In this document: piece by piece, positions 15,322 through 23,904 of the stretch | Layout of the letters: every line of letters begins with the position of its first letter | Numbering within the stretch: position 1 is the first letter of the stretch | Assembly (NCBI GenBank): GCA_012729755.1 | Contig: JAAYCN010000087.1 | Span: forward strand, 1 to 32,843 | Length of the DNA stretch: 32,843 nt | Source of the DNA: Chloroflexota bacterium | Lineage (GTDB): Bacteria; Chloroflexota; Anaerolineae; Anaerolineales; Anaerolineaceae | Direction: 5' to 3' | The notes under the pieces: generated by a model | What the model saw: only the letters and a program-made list of their open reading frames with translations | Told to the model about the DNA's origin: nothing | Databases searched by the model: none | Made by a program: the position numbers and the translations under genes

Positions 15322-16203
15322 ATGGTTTTACAACTCATCATCAACGGTATTTCCCTCGGTGCGGTTTATACGCTTATCGCGGTTGGCTTCGCGATTGTCT
15401 TTACTATCTTGCGTTTCAGCAACTTCGCGCATGGCGGCATGATCAGCGCCTGCGCATTTATTGGGTATTTCTTTCAACGTTATGTCAAACCCACACCTCC
15501 GTTCGCGCTAACTGTTATCTTCACGGCTGTTTGCGGCATTATTCTCGCGCTGGCGATTGACTTTTTCGCTTATCAGCGAATTAGAATCAACAAGAGCCCA
15601 TCTATTTATTATTTCCTTGTTTCTCTGACGGTTGCGATTCTGATCGAGCAAATCCTGATCGTATTTTTTGGCACCAATATGTATGGTTATCCCGCAGTGT
15701 TTGAAACTCAGACGATGCAAATTGGCTCCTTTCGGATTAAGACGATGAACCTGGTGATTTTGGCTGTATCTCTCAGCCTGCTTTTCGCTTTGATGATCCT
15801 TTTGAATAAAACTAAAATCGGTTTGGCAATTCGGGCAGTGGCAATTGACCCAAACACAAGCCGGCTGATGGGAATCAACTCAAACGTGGTTATTACCACG
15901 GTCTTCGCTATCGCAGGCCTATTGGCGGGTGTCTCAGGCGTGTTTATCGGAATGCAGTATTCAGTTTATCCGTCTCTTGGCCCGACGATGATGCTGAAGG
16001 GTTTCATCGCTTCAGTTGTCGGGGGGATGGGCAGTCTGGGCGGCGCGATCATCGCCGCGCTTTTTTTGGGGCTGATAGAGATTATCTCAACTTACTTTCT
16101 TGGCGCGACAACGACGACAATTATCATGTTCGCCATCATGTTGGGTTTCCTGTTTATCCGACCACAAGGCATTTCAGGCAAGTTTGCTGAAGATAAGGTA
16201 TAG
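15322..16203 (+). CDS. Liv-type ABC transporter permease, LivH-like
   Basis: 293-residue inner-membrane permease with eight or so hydrophobic segments. The N-terminus (INGISLGAVYTLIAVGFAIVF) and ILRFSNFAHGGMI are classic LivH features; GLAIRAVAIDPNTSRLMGIN is the cytoplasmic EAA-like loop that contacts the ATPase, and VVGGMGSLGGAIIAALFLG is the conserved late helix. The ATG at 15322 has GGAG 9 bases upstream; an upstream TTG is disfavoured. It pairs with the LivM-like permease 9 bases downstream. Confidence 0.93.
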   Translation: MVLQLIINGISLGAVYTLIAVGFAIVFTILRFSNFAHGGMISACAFIGYFFQRYVKPTPPFALTVIFTAVCGIILALAIDFFAYQRIRINKSPSIYYFLVSLTVAILIEQILIVFFGTNMYGYPAVFETQTMQIGSFRIKTMNLVILAVSLSLLFALMILLNKTKIGLAIRAVAIDPNTSRLMGINSNVVITTVFAIAGLLAGVSGVFIGMQYSVYPSLGPTMMLKGFIASVVGGMGSLGGAIIAALFLGLIEIISTYFLGATTTTIIMFAIMLGFLFIRPQGISGKFAEDKV

Positions 16204-16212
16204 GGGTTGCGG

Positions 16213-17124
16213 ATGAGTTCTTATCAGATTGGCATTATTATCCAAATTTGTATTTCCATTATGACAGTAGTGGCTGTCTTCGCGATCACTGGCCTTGCGG
16301 GTATGTTTTCGCTGGGGCAGGCGGCCTATCTGGCCATTGGCGCGTACGTTACATTTGTGCTCCACTACCTGTTCAAGTGGCCTTATTACATAACGGGACT
16401 GATTTCTCTGATCTTGTGCGGTTTGGTAGCGTTAATCATTGGAATTCCAACGCTTAAGTTGCGTAAGGATTATTTTGCGCTGATCACTGTCGGTCTTGGC
16501 CAAATGGTTGTCGCAGTAATTTTGCTGCTTGAACGGTACACCAATGGTTCAATCGGTTTCTCAAAAATTCCACGGGCTCCGAAACTATTCTGGGTGACCT
16601 TATTCGCCACCATCTTGATTATTTATTGCATTCGCAATCTGAAATATTCCCGTTTTGGACGCATGGCGCTCGCACTTAAAAATGACGAAATCGTTGCTAA
16701 AAGCTTTGGGATAGATGTTTATCAATTGAAGCTGAAAATCTATATTTTGGCTTCTATTATTGCGGGGTTTGCCGGGATTCTAATGGCCATGCGCAACCGT
16801 GTAATTACCCCCGATTCATTTGGATGGGCGACTTCCGCTGAAATGCAGATATTCTTGTTTTTCGGCGGCACCAACAGCCTGACAGGGGCGGTGCTCTCGG
16901 CGATCGTCCTGCGAATTATTCCTGAGTTCGTTAGAAACATCGAAATATTTGGTACGAGCCTGCAAGAATTCCGAACGATCTTGTATTGTATAGTGATTAT
17001 TTTCGTGATTGGTTTCAGACCGCAAGGCGTGCTCGGAGAACGTGAGCTTGGTTTCGGTTGGTTGAAACAACGCTTCGCTCGCCTCACAACAAAACCAGAC
17101 GCGGAGGAGAACGATCATGCCTGA
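16213..17124 (+). CDS. Liv-type ABC transporter permease, LivM-like
   Basis: 303 residues with about nine membrane segments. LivM features include AITGLAGMFSLGQAAYLAIGAY near the N-terminus, KLRKDYFALITVGLGQ, the coupling loop ALKNDEIVAKSFGIDVYQLKLK and the late GGTNSLTGAVLSAIVL. The ATG at 16213 has AGGGG 6 bases upstream. The C-terminus is highly charged (TTKPDAEENDHA) and overlaps the start of the first ATPase gene by 8 bases, showing translational coupling. Confidence 0.93.
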   Translation: MSSYQIGIIIQICISIMTVVAVFAITGLAGMFSLGQAAYLAIGAYVTFVLHYLFKWPYYITGLISLILCGLVALIIGIPTLKLRKDYFALITVGLGQMVVAVILLLERYTNGSIGFSKIPRAPKLFWVTLFATILIIYCIRNLKYSRFGRMALALKNDEIVAKSFGIDVYQLKLKIYILASIIAGFAGILMAMRNRVITPDSFGWATSAEMQIFLFFGGTNSLTGAVLSAIVLRIIPEFVRNIEIFGTSLQEFRTILYCIVIIFVIGFRPQGVLGERELGFGWLKQRFARLTTKPDAEENDHA

Positions 17125-17893
17125 TCCAGTATTGAGAACAATAGGACTCACAAAAAGGTTCGGCGGTCTGGTGGCGGTCGATCATTTCAGCATGGAGATT
17201 TTTCCTGGCTCTATCCGTGGAATTATTGGGCCTAATGGCGCTGGCAAAACCACCGTTTTTAACTTAATTTCCCGCATCTATACTCAGGATGAGGGGGAAA
17301 TCTATTTAGATGATGTCGATATCTCGAATGCTGACCAGATTCAGGTTTCGAAGTTGGGAATTGCGCGCACGTTTCAGAACACTCGCCTGTTCACCGGGTT
17401 GAATGTTTTAGATAACGTTAAGGTCGCTTTGGACAGCTCGGCTGAATACAGCATGTTCAGCGCGATGTTTGGCTTCGGGAAACGTCAACGAGAAGAGAAA
17501 CTGATCGAGAAGCGCGCATTGGACTGTTTAGAGCTGCTGAATTTATCTGTTTATGCTCGCCAGCGACCTTCGAACCTGGCTTATGGGATTCAGCGCCGTG
17601 TGGAGATCGCGCGCGCTTTGGTGAGCAACCCGAAAGTATTGATGTTGGATGAACCCGCAGCGGGTTTGAACCCGGAAGAGGTTAATCAATTAATGCAGTA
17701 TATACAGGATATTCGGGTTAAATATCCTGAGTTAGCCATTCTGGTTATTGAACACCGTATGGAACTGGTGATGAACCTTTGTGAGTATATTTACGTTCAG
17801 GACTTTGGCGAGTCGATCGCTCAGGGTTCACCAGAGGAGATTCAAAAGTCGCCAGAGGTGTTGATGGCCTATCTTGGCGAGGAGGAAAACTGA
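17117..17893 (+). CDS. Liv-type ABC transporter ATPase, LivG-like
   Basis: 258 residues. Walker A is GPNGAGKTT, the Q-loop ARTFQNTRLF, the signature region LAYGIQRRVEIARAL (Ser and Gln of the usual LSYGQQ replaced by Ala and Ile), Walker B VLMLDEPAAGLNPEE and switch His IEHRMELV. These, with the C-terminal SPEEIQKSPEVLMAYLG tail, identify the LivG subfamily. It acts at the cytoplasmic face with the LivF-like protein. The stop overlaps the next start by one base. Confidence 0.93.
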   Translation: MPDPVLRTIGLTKRFGGLVAVDHFSMEIFPGSIRGIIGPNGAGKTTVFNLISRIYTQDEGEIYLDDVDISNADQIQVSKLGIARTFQNTRLFTGLNVLDNVKVALDSSAEYSMFSAMFGFGKRQREEKLIEKRALDCLELLNLSVYARQRPSNLAYGIQRRVEIARALVSNPKVLMLDEPAAGLNPEEVNQLMQYIQDIRVKYPELAILVIEHRMELVMNLCEYIYVQDFGESIAQGSPEEIQKSPEVLMAYLGEEEN

Positions 17894-18618
17894 TGGGTAT
17901 CCTCGAAGTTACTGACTTGCGCGTCTGGTATGATGGCCTTGAGGCTATTCATGGGATTGATCTGTCACTGCCGGAAGGTGAGATTACTGCTGTAATTGGA
18001 TCAAATGGAGCCGGTAAATCAACGATAATCAAAGCCATCTCCGGGATGGTAAAACGTTCGGGTAAGCTCATTTTTCAGAACCGAGATTTGCCTGAAAAAA
18101 GCAATGAGATTGTCAGGCGCGGTGTGGTTCAAGTGCCGGAAGGACGCAAAGTTTTTGCAGGTTTAACGGTCGAAGAGAATTTGAGACTTGGGGCCTATAC
18201 AAATTCTCACCCCAAAGAGATTCCTGAGCTTTTGGAAAAGCAATATGAGACGTTTCCAAGATTGAAAGAACGTCGCAATCAGGATTCCGGAACGCTTTCA
18301 GGTGGGGAGCAGCAGATGTTGGCGATCGCCAGGGCCCTGATGGCCAAGCCATTGCTGTTGATGCTGGATGAACCATCGCTTGGGTTGGCGCCAATTCTTG
18401 TCAGTGAAGTGTTTAATAATATTGTACAAATTGGACAGTCAGGGACAACAATCCTGTTAGTGGAACAGAACGCACGAAAGTCATTGTGTATTTGTTCGAA
18501 AGCCTATGTCATTGAAAACGGTCGAATTGTTATTGAGGACACGGGCGAAAATCTATTGAACAATAAAGAAATCGCTAATGCCTATCTGGGCAGCAGCAAA
18601 CGCCTTTCGTGTAATTAA
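17893..18618 (+). CDS. Liv-type ABC transporter ATPase, LivF-like
   Basis: 241 residues. Walker A is GSNGAGKST, Q-loop VVQVPEGRKVFAGLTVEENL (the VPEGR form typical of LivF), signature LSGGEQQMLAIARAL, Walker B LLMLDEPSLGLAP and switch region LLVEQNARKSL, where the usual His is Asn as in many LivF proteins. It completes a five-gene importer of SBP, two permeases and two ATPases. The following enzyme gene begins 16 bases later with its own TTAGGAG site. Confidence 0.93.
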   Translation: MGILEVTDLRVWYDGLEAIHGIDLSLPEGEITAVIGSNGAGKSTIIKAISGMVKRSGKLIFQNRDLPEKSNEIVRRGVVQVPEGRKVFAGLTVEENLRLGAYTNSHPKEIPELLEKQYETFPRLKERRNQDSGTLSGGEQQMLAIARALMAKPLLLMLDEPSLGLAPILVSEVFNNIVQIGQSGTTILLVEQNARKSLCICSKAYVIENGRIVIEDTGENLLNNKEIANAYLGSSKRLSCN

Positions 18619-18634
18619 TTGTTAGGAGTATGTC

Positions 18635-19405
18635 ATGGAAGTCATCAAGAAGAAAGTTGGGGAACTGGAAGTGTCAGTCTGGTCGAATCGACTGGAATCT
18701 GGAGCTGCGGCGGGCAGGGACACGGCCGACCGAATTAAAAAGCTAATTGAAGAAAAGGGCGAAGCGAGAGTGGTATTCGCTGCCGCGCCATCCCAGAATG
18801 AATCTTTGGAGTATCTAAAGAACTCAGACGTGGATTGGACGAAGGTTCGGGCATTTCACCTTGATGAATATGTCGATCTGCGGGCTGATCACCCGGCGCG
18901 TTTTGGCACTTTTCTGAGAAGAGCTTTGTTCGATCATGTATCTTTTAAGCAGATCCATTTTCTTTACCAGGAGGGACTCGAAGCGGAAGAGATGGTAAAG
19001 CAGTATTCCGCGTTGCTTGCTCAATATCCTCCGGACTTGATGCTGCTTGGCGTAGGCGAAAATGGCCACCTGGCTTTTAATGACCCCGCTGTGGCTGATT
19101 TTGACGATCCGGAAGTTGTAAAAGTCGTTGAGCTTGACGAGATTTGTCGCATGCAGCAGGTGAATGATGGTTGTTTTGGGAGTTTGGATGAGGTTCCGAT
19201 GAGGGCGATGACCATTACGCTTGGCGGTCTCAAACGTATTCCTCAACATGTTACCGTCGTGCCCGGGATTCGAAAGGCAGATGCGGTGAAAGCAATGCTG
19301 ACTGGGCCGATCACTGCTGAATGCCCCGCCAGCATGCTGCGTACTTCGTCAGGTGGAAAGCTCTACCTCGATCGCGACAGCGCTTCTTTAGCTTTTGACC
19401 TTTAG
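18635..19405 (+). CDS. NagB-like glucosamine-6-phosphate deaminase family protein with altered active site
   Basis: 256 residues of the NagB/RpiA/6-phosphogluconolactonase fold. Visible motifs are FAAAPSQNESLEYL in the phosphate-loop position, FHLDEYVDL (Asp77, Glu78) and GVGENGHLAFNDP (Asn143, His145, Asp150). In E. coli NagB the loop is, as I recall, GVGNDGHIAFNEP, with Asp141, His143 and Glu148 acting in deamination; here Asp141 is matched by Asn143 and Glu148 by Asp150. The same ENGH...NDP form seems to recur in other bacteria, so this is probably a defined subfamily and not decay. It may act on a different amino-sugar phosphate or catalyse an isomerisation. No kinase or deacetylase accompanies it. 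Confidence 0.8.
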   Translation: MEVIKKKVGELEVSVWSNRLESGAAAGRDTADRIKKLIEEKGEARVVFAAAPSQNESLEYLKNSDVDWTKVRAFHLDEYVDLRADHPARFGTFLRRALFDHVSFKQIHFLYQEGLEAEEMVKQYSALLAQYPPDLMLLGVGENGHLAFNDPAVADFDDPEVVKVVELDEICRMQQVNDGCFGSLDEVPMRAMTITLGGLKRIPQHVTVVPGIRKADAVKAMLTGPITAECPASMLRTSSGGKLYLDRDSASLAFDL

Positions 19406-19420
19406 AAACTGGAGGAAAGA

Positions 19421-20167
19421 ATGATTAGCTATAAACTAACTGCGGATGAAATTGTTTCAGCAAACCCTGACCTGGCAATTTTGCCGATTGGTTCAATTGA
19501 ACAGCATGGGCCTCACCTGCCGGTGATGACTGATTACGCGATCATTACCGCTATCGGAAAAGGCGTAGCGGAGAAAACCAACGGCTACCTTCTGCCAACC
19601 CTTCCTATCAGCACTTGTCGGGAACATATGGGCAAGAAGGGCAGCGTGTGGATGGAGCCGCCCACATTCTATAACATGGTCACAGATATCGTGATGTCGC
19701 TAAAGACGCAAGGGTTCAACAAGGTATGCATCTTGTCTGGCCATGGAGGGATTTTTATCCTAACCCCGATTACACGCGACCTCAACGCTAAGAACAATCC
19801 CGACCTGATGGTGGCAACGGTGGAAATCATGGCGATTTTTCAAAGTTTGACAGAAGACGGGTTAATTGATTCTAAGTTGGAGATTCACGCGGGTGAAATC
19901 GAGACTTCCATGATGCTCTATCTTGCTCCGGAAACGGTACATATGGATCGCGCGGTTGATTTCATCCCAACAGTAGGCAGGCCAATGTTAAACTATGGCA
20001 GTATCTTCCGCGCTTCGCCTGCGGGAGTGTGGGGAGAACCAAGCTATGCGACAGCAGAAAAAGGCAAGTTAATTCTCGAGCGTGCTATCGAAAAAGGAGT
20101 TAGCCAGATGAATTATATTTTCGATTATATGGAGAAAAAGGAAAAGTTCGGTTACAGCTATTTTTAA
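19421..20167 (+). CDS. Creatininase-family metal-dependent hydrolase
   Basis: 248 residues of the creatininase fold. The metal motif LPIGSIEQHGPHLPVMTD gives Glu27, His29 and Asp38; SGHGGI (His108) and HAGEIETS (Glu159) complete a two-metal site. The Asn usually following GHGG is Ile here. The family includes creatinine amidohydrolase, the formylamide hydrolase ArfB, MftE and the Thermotoga inositol-pathway hydrolase IolN, so the reaction is likely hydrolysis of a C-N or C-C bond in a ring or amide. GGAGG precedes the ATG. It lies 15 bases after the NagB-like gene and 51 before a Gfo/Idh oxidoreductase. I would not call it a creatininase. Confidence 0.82.
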   Translation: MISYKLTADEIVSANPDLAILPIGSIEQHGPHLPVMTDYAIITAIGKGVAEKTNGYLLPTLPISTCREHMGKKGSVWMEPPTFYNMVTDIVMSLKTQGFNKVCILSGHGGIFILTPITRDLNAKNNPDLMVATVEIMAIFQSLTEDGLIDSKLEIHAGEIETSMMLYLAPETVHMDRAVDFIPTVGRPMLNYGSIFRASPAGVWGEPSYATAEKGKLILERAIEKGVSQMNYIFDYMEKKEKFGYSYF

Positions 20168-20218
20168 GCTAATCGACCTGTCGCAATAACTTAATAATAT
20201 AATGGAGAACTCAGGCAA

Positions 20219-21292
20219 ATGGCACAAAAAATTCGTCTATTATTGCTCGGTTCGGCTTTCGCAGCTGATTTACATGTTGACGCATATTCAAGAATCAGGG
20301 AAAAAGTTGATATTGTTGGCATAGCCAGCGCTGATAGTGATCAAGCGCATAAACTGTTAGAAAAATATGGCTTTTCAGGGCAAGAGTTTTACACAGATTA
20401 TCACGACGCTGTAGAAAATTGCGCTTGTGACGTAGTTGACATTTGCCTTCCCAATTTTTTGCATCATCCTGCAACTATGGCTGCGATTGCCGCAAAGCGC
20501 CACGTGATCTGTGAAAAACCACTGGCAACAACAGTGGAAGCGGGGCGCGAAATGGTTCAGGCTGCTAGGAAAGCGGGCGTTCGCATTTATTATGCGGAAG
20601 ATTGGATGGGCTCACCCGCGTTGAGCAAGGCCAGAGAGATTATTGAGCAAGGTGCGATTGGCGATTTGAAGTTCATCCGCGCCCGCGAAGCTCATAGCGG
20701 TTCACATAGTCCTTTTGTTCAAAAAATTGCTACCGCGGGTGGGGGCGCGTTAATTCACCTTGGAGCTCACCCGATCACATTCGCCCTGGCGATGAACGAC
20801 AATCGCTGGACTGAACTTGTCGCGATGACCTCTGGGGGGAGTGAAGGCAACCTGATCCACAAAGGCATGGAAGGTGAAGATTGGTCAGCGGCGTTAATTA
20901 AGTTTCAGAGCGGCATGAAGGCGATTGTCGAAGCGAATTTCATTACTTATGGCGGTATGGAAGATTCGATTGATTTCTACGGCACAGAAGGCTGCCTGCA
21001 TGTTGATCTCACTTTTTCTAGTCCTCTGCACGGATTCAGTATTCCTGGCTTTGAATATACTGTCGAGAAGGCCGAAATTACCACTGGCTGGGCAAGACCA
21101 GTGGTGGACGAGAAATACAATTTGGGCTACGTTGCGGAATTAACACTGTTTATAAATTGCTTGCAAAAGGGCATCGAGGCGCCTCTCGGGCTGAGAGGTG
21201 AAGATGGACTTGAAACGCTCGAGGTGATCAATTTCATTTACGAATCTGCCAGAACAGGAAAGAAAATCACAAATCCTAACCAAGGAAATTAA
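20219..21292 (+). CDS. Gfo/Idh/MocA-family NAD(P)-dependent oxidoreductase
   Basis: 357 residues. The Rossmann half (1-120) has LLLGSAFAADLHVDAYSRI, where the usual GxGxxG is degenerate (G-S-A-F-A-A), then DVVDICLPNFLHH and the signature CEKPLATTVE with the catalytic-region Lys. The C-terminal alpha/beta domain has YAEDWMGSPALSKAREII and GGGALIHLGAHPI. Family members oxidise or reduce hydroxyls of sugars, inositols or their derivatives. In this operon it could make the keto form that the neighbouring hydrolase opens; that is inference. GGAG lies 11 bases before the ATG. It ends two bases before the next gene. Confidence 0.87.
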   Translation: MAQKIRLLLLGSAFAADLHVDAYSRIREKVDIVGIASADSDQAHKLLEKYGFSGQEFYTDYHDAVENCACDVVDICLPNFLHHPATMAAIAAKRHVICEKPLATTVEAGREMVQAARKAGVRIYYAEDWMGSPALSKAREIIEQGAIGDLKFIRAREAHSGSHSPFVQKIATAGGGALIHLGAHPITFALAMNDNRWTELVAMTSGGSEGNLIHKGMEGEDWSAALIKFQSGMKAIVEANFITYGGMEDSIDFYGTEGCLHVDLTFSSPLHGFSIPGFEYTVEKAEITTGWARPVVDEKYNLGYVAELTLFINCLQKGIEAPLGLRGEDGLETLEVINFIYESARTGKKITNPNQGN

Positions 21293-21294
21293 TC

Positions 21295-23865
21295 ATGAAA
21301 GTTTTACCTGAGATCCCCGTTGAAATTGCCGGCCTGCGCTTCAGGAACCCATTCTATGTGGCTTCAGGTCCCACGACTAAATCAGTGCGTCAATTACAGC
21401 GCATCGAGGAAACGGGTTGGGCAGGCGCGAGCATTAAACTGACAATTGATCCGGATCCCTATATCAACCGCAAGCCCCGTTACGGCTGGCTCAAGGGGAG
21501 AAATGCGCTCGCCTTTACAACTGAGAAAAGGTTGAAATTCTCTGAAGGTCTTAAGCTCGTGGAAGATGCCAAGAAGGTCTTAAAGGACTTAATTGTGATG
21601 GCAAATATTACTTACGCGGGCGAAGATAATCCGGACGGTTGGGTCAGGATGGCAAAACGGTTCGAAGAAACCGGCGCAGACATCATCGAACTGAACATGT
21701 GCTGCCCGAATATGTCTTACAATCTCGAAATTACTGACAAAGAACACGCCAGCAAGCAGAAAACAGGCGCGAGCATGGGGCAGCAGCCTGCTGTGGCATC
21801 TGAAATTGTCAGGGCGGTGAAAAGCGCAATTAAAATCCCACTGTTCGTCAAACTGACGCCAGAAGGAGGGCAGATTGCTGCAGTAGCGAAATCGCTTTAT
21901 GCGGTAGGGGCTGACGCGGTGGGGTCTACGGGCAACCGTTTAGGAATCCCCACAATCGATTTATCCCGCCCGACCAAGTCAAACTTTACGCTTCAAGACC
22001 AGATTTCGATCGGATGCTATTCAAGCTCCTGGCTAAAACCTCTTGCCCAGCGTGACATTTATGAGATGCGAAAGGTCAATGGCAATAATGTGTTTATCAC
22101 CGCGACCGGCGGAATAACCAGCTGGCAGGACGCGGTCGAGATGGTGATGTGCGGCGGAAGCTTGCTTGGAATTTGCGCGGAGACATTAATTAATGGTTTC
22201 GACATTTTGGAGCCGATCGTCAAAGGCATGAAATCATTCATGGATGAACATGGCTTCGAAACTCTGGATGATTATCGCAGTACGATCGTTCCTGAGGTGA
22301 AATCATCGGCTGAAGTTACCATTTATGATGGATATGCCCAGATTATCAATCCTCAATTGGCAGCGCCCTGCAAAATTGCCTGCCCGCTTCATGTGCCTGC
22401 GCAAGCGTACGTGCAGAAAGTGGCCAAGCGGCAGTTTAAGGATGCCTTCGATTTGATTATGGCTCATCCGCTGCAAGAAATTTGCAGTTTGATTTGTTCT
22501 CATCCATGCGAGGATGTTTGCACCAGAGCGAATGTGGATACGAGCATTCAAATCAGGGACATTAAACGTTTTGTATTGGAATTAGGGCTGAAAAATGGCT
22601 GGAATGCAAACGCTTCAGATGAGCGCTTAACCTCGACCAAGATCGCCGTGGTTGGTTCAGGGCCAAGCGGATTGGCGGCTGCTTCAAGTCTGGCAAGCGC
22701 TGGTTATCAAGTAACGGTGTTTGAACGTGAGTCTGAACTTGGCGGCCATCTGCGTTATGGGACTGGCCGATTTAGGCTGCCGGTCGCAACGATAGATCGT
22801 TTGATCACAAAGATGCGTGAACAGGGAGTGCGGTTTAAGACGAAGGTAACGGTTGGAACTGACATCCAGGTCAGAGATTTGATGGCGGAGGGCTTTGAAT
22901 GTGTGCTTTTGGCGATTGGCACTGAACCAGCTCAACCCATGAAGGCGGAACCTGGTGTCAAATCGATGAGCGGCGCTCAATATCTCTACGACGCTTACCA
23001 TGGCGCTCACGCCCCGCATGATTGCGTGATCGTCGTTGGCGGAAATCTCGAAGCCACTGACTGTGCGCGTACCGCTATCAGACAGGGCAGCAGCGAAGTC
23101 TATCTTGTTCTGGAGTCGATGCCAAAAGGCAAATCTGCGTTCAAAGCGGAACTGGCTCAGGCAAAGGCTGAGGGGGTGGTGGTCTTGGAAAACACCAGCC
23201 TGGATGGAGCGAAAGACGGGCTGGTCGCCCTGGTTAATGCGGATCGTTTTACCCGGGAATTGCAGTGTGATCTGTTAGTGTTCGCGGGTGATACCAAACC
23301 GAATAGCAGCAGTGAGCTCATCCGATTAGGTGATATGCAGGTGGTGGTCAATAAGGATGGCGTTACCACCTCTCTCCCGAAACTCTTCGCCGCAGGAGGC
23401 GTTGTAAAGCCTGGTGAACTTGCCAATCTGATCGCGAGCGGGCGAAACGCCGCAGTTGTCATCGATCAGGCGCTAAGGGCAGATGAGACGAAATTAAAGC
23501 AACAGCCGCGTTTGACCCGCGCTGACTTGCGTTTGGTAATGGAACGTACACCTCTTCCTGTCGGCAAGGTGAAGCCTTTGGATCTTAATTTAAAACCAGC
23601 AAAAGACTTGTTGGCTGACTTTGATCTGACGCGCCGTGTCATGACTGAGGAAGAAGCGGTGGCTGAGGCCTCTCGATGCCTGAATTGTGGGTGCGGTGAG
23701 GGTTGCCAACTCTGCAAGACGATATGCTGTGAGTTTGCTCCTTATATCAGCTCACCGGATGAGTTGCAGATCAATAAAGAGCTTTGTGTTGCCTGCGGCA
23801 TGTGCGCAATGCGTTGCCCTCAGGGCAACATAGAAATGGTTAACTTAGGAATATCCCGAACCTGA
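21295..23865 (+). CDS. Fused PreA/PreT-like iron-sulfur flavoprotein (dihydropyrimidine dehydrogenase-like, permuted order)
   Basis: 856 residues. Residues 1-330 resemble the FMN barrel of dihydropyrimidine/dihydroorotate dehydrogenases (FRNPFYVASGPTTKSV, ELNMCCPN, LFVKLTPEGG, ATGGITSWQDAVEMVMCGG). Residues 355-430 are the Cys-rich N-domain of GltD-like enzymes (CKIACPLHVPAQAYVQ, CSLICSHPCEDVCTR). Residues 445-760 hold FAD and NAD(P) folds (IAVVGSGPSGLAAASSLA, VIVVGGNLEATDCARTA). The tail has a Cys cluster (CGCGEGCQLCKTICC) and a 4Fe-4S motif CVACGMCAMRCP. Animal DPD has the FMN barrel after the FAD part; here it is first. Met161 stands where DPD has its catalytic Cys, if the GQ motif is aligned, so another substrate is likely. 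Last gene of the operon. Confidence 0.85.
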   Translation: MKVLPEIPVEIAGLRFRNPFYVASGPTTKSVRQLQRIEETGWAGASIKLTIDPDPYINRKPRYGWLKGRNALAFTTEKRLKFSEGLKLVEDAKKVLKDLIVMANITYAGEDNPDGWVRMAKRFEETGADIIELNMCCPNMSYNLEITDKEHASKQKTGASMGQQPAVASEIVRAVKSAIKIPLFVKLTPEGGQIAAVAKSLYAVGADAVGSTGNRLGIPTIDLSRPTKSNFTLQDQISIGCYSSSWLKPLAQRDIYEMRKVNGNNVFITATGGITSWQDAVEMVMCGGSLLGICAETLINGFDILEPIVKGMKSFMDEHGFETLDDYRSTIVPEVKSSAEVTIYDGYAQIINPQLAAPCKIACPLHVPAQAYVQKVAKRQFKDAFDLIMAHPLQEICSLICSHPCEDVCTRANVDTSIQIRDIKRFVLELGLKNGWNANASDERLTSTKIAVVGSGPSGLAAASSLASAGYQVTVFERESELGGHLRYGTGRFRLPVATIDRLITKMREQGVRFKTKVTVGTDIQVRDLMAEGFECVLLAIGTEPAQPMKAEPGVKSMSGAQYLYDAYHGAHAPHDCVIVVGGNLEATDCARTAIRQGSSEVYLVLESMPKGKSAFKAELAQAKAEGVVVLENTSLDGAKDGLVALVNADRFTRELQCDLLVFAGDTKPNSSSELIRLGDMQVVVNKDGVTTSLPKLFAAGGVVKPGELANLIASGRNAAVVIDQALRADETKLKQQPRLTRADLRLVMERTPLPVGKVKPLDLNLKPAKDLLADFDLTRRVMTEEEAVAEASRCLNCGCGEGCQLCKTICCEFAPYISSPDELQINKELCVACGMCAMRCPQGNIEMVNLGISRT

Positions 23866-23880
23866 TCAGGTTCGGGATAT
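23851..23880. terminator. Bidirectional hairpin between convergent operons
   Basis: A perfect 30-base inverted repeat: ATATCCCGAACCTGA and its complement, with no spare loop base. The stop codon of the plus-strand flavoprotein gene lies in its centre. Only a short T run follows on each strand, so termination may be rho-assisted. Confidence 0.65.
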
Positions 23881-23904
23881 TTGAGAAGAAGGGGAAAGGC
23901 GAAG

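Noticed and set aside
19421-20167. Annotating the hydrolase as creatininase
   Set aside because: Only the family metal motif supports it. The fold covers several unrelated reactions, and no creatinase or sarcosine genes are present.
20198-20203. Internal promoter before the Gfo/Idh gene (TATAAT in the 51-base gap)
   Set aside because: No acceptable -35 lies at 16-18 bases, and the surroundings are simply AT-rich.
21295-23865. Annotating the flavoprotein as dihydropyrimidine dehydrogenase
   Set aside because: The domain order is permuted and the expected catalytic Cys position is Met; no dihydropyrimidinase or beta-ureidopropionase pair accompanies it in the operon.
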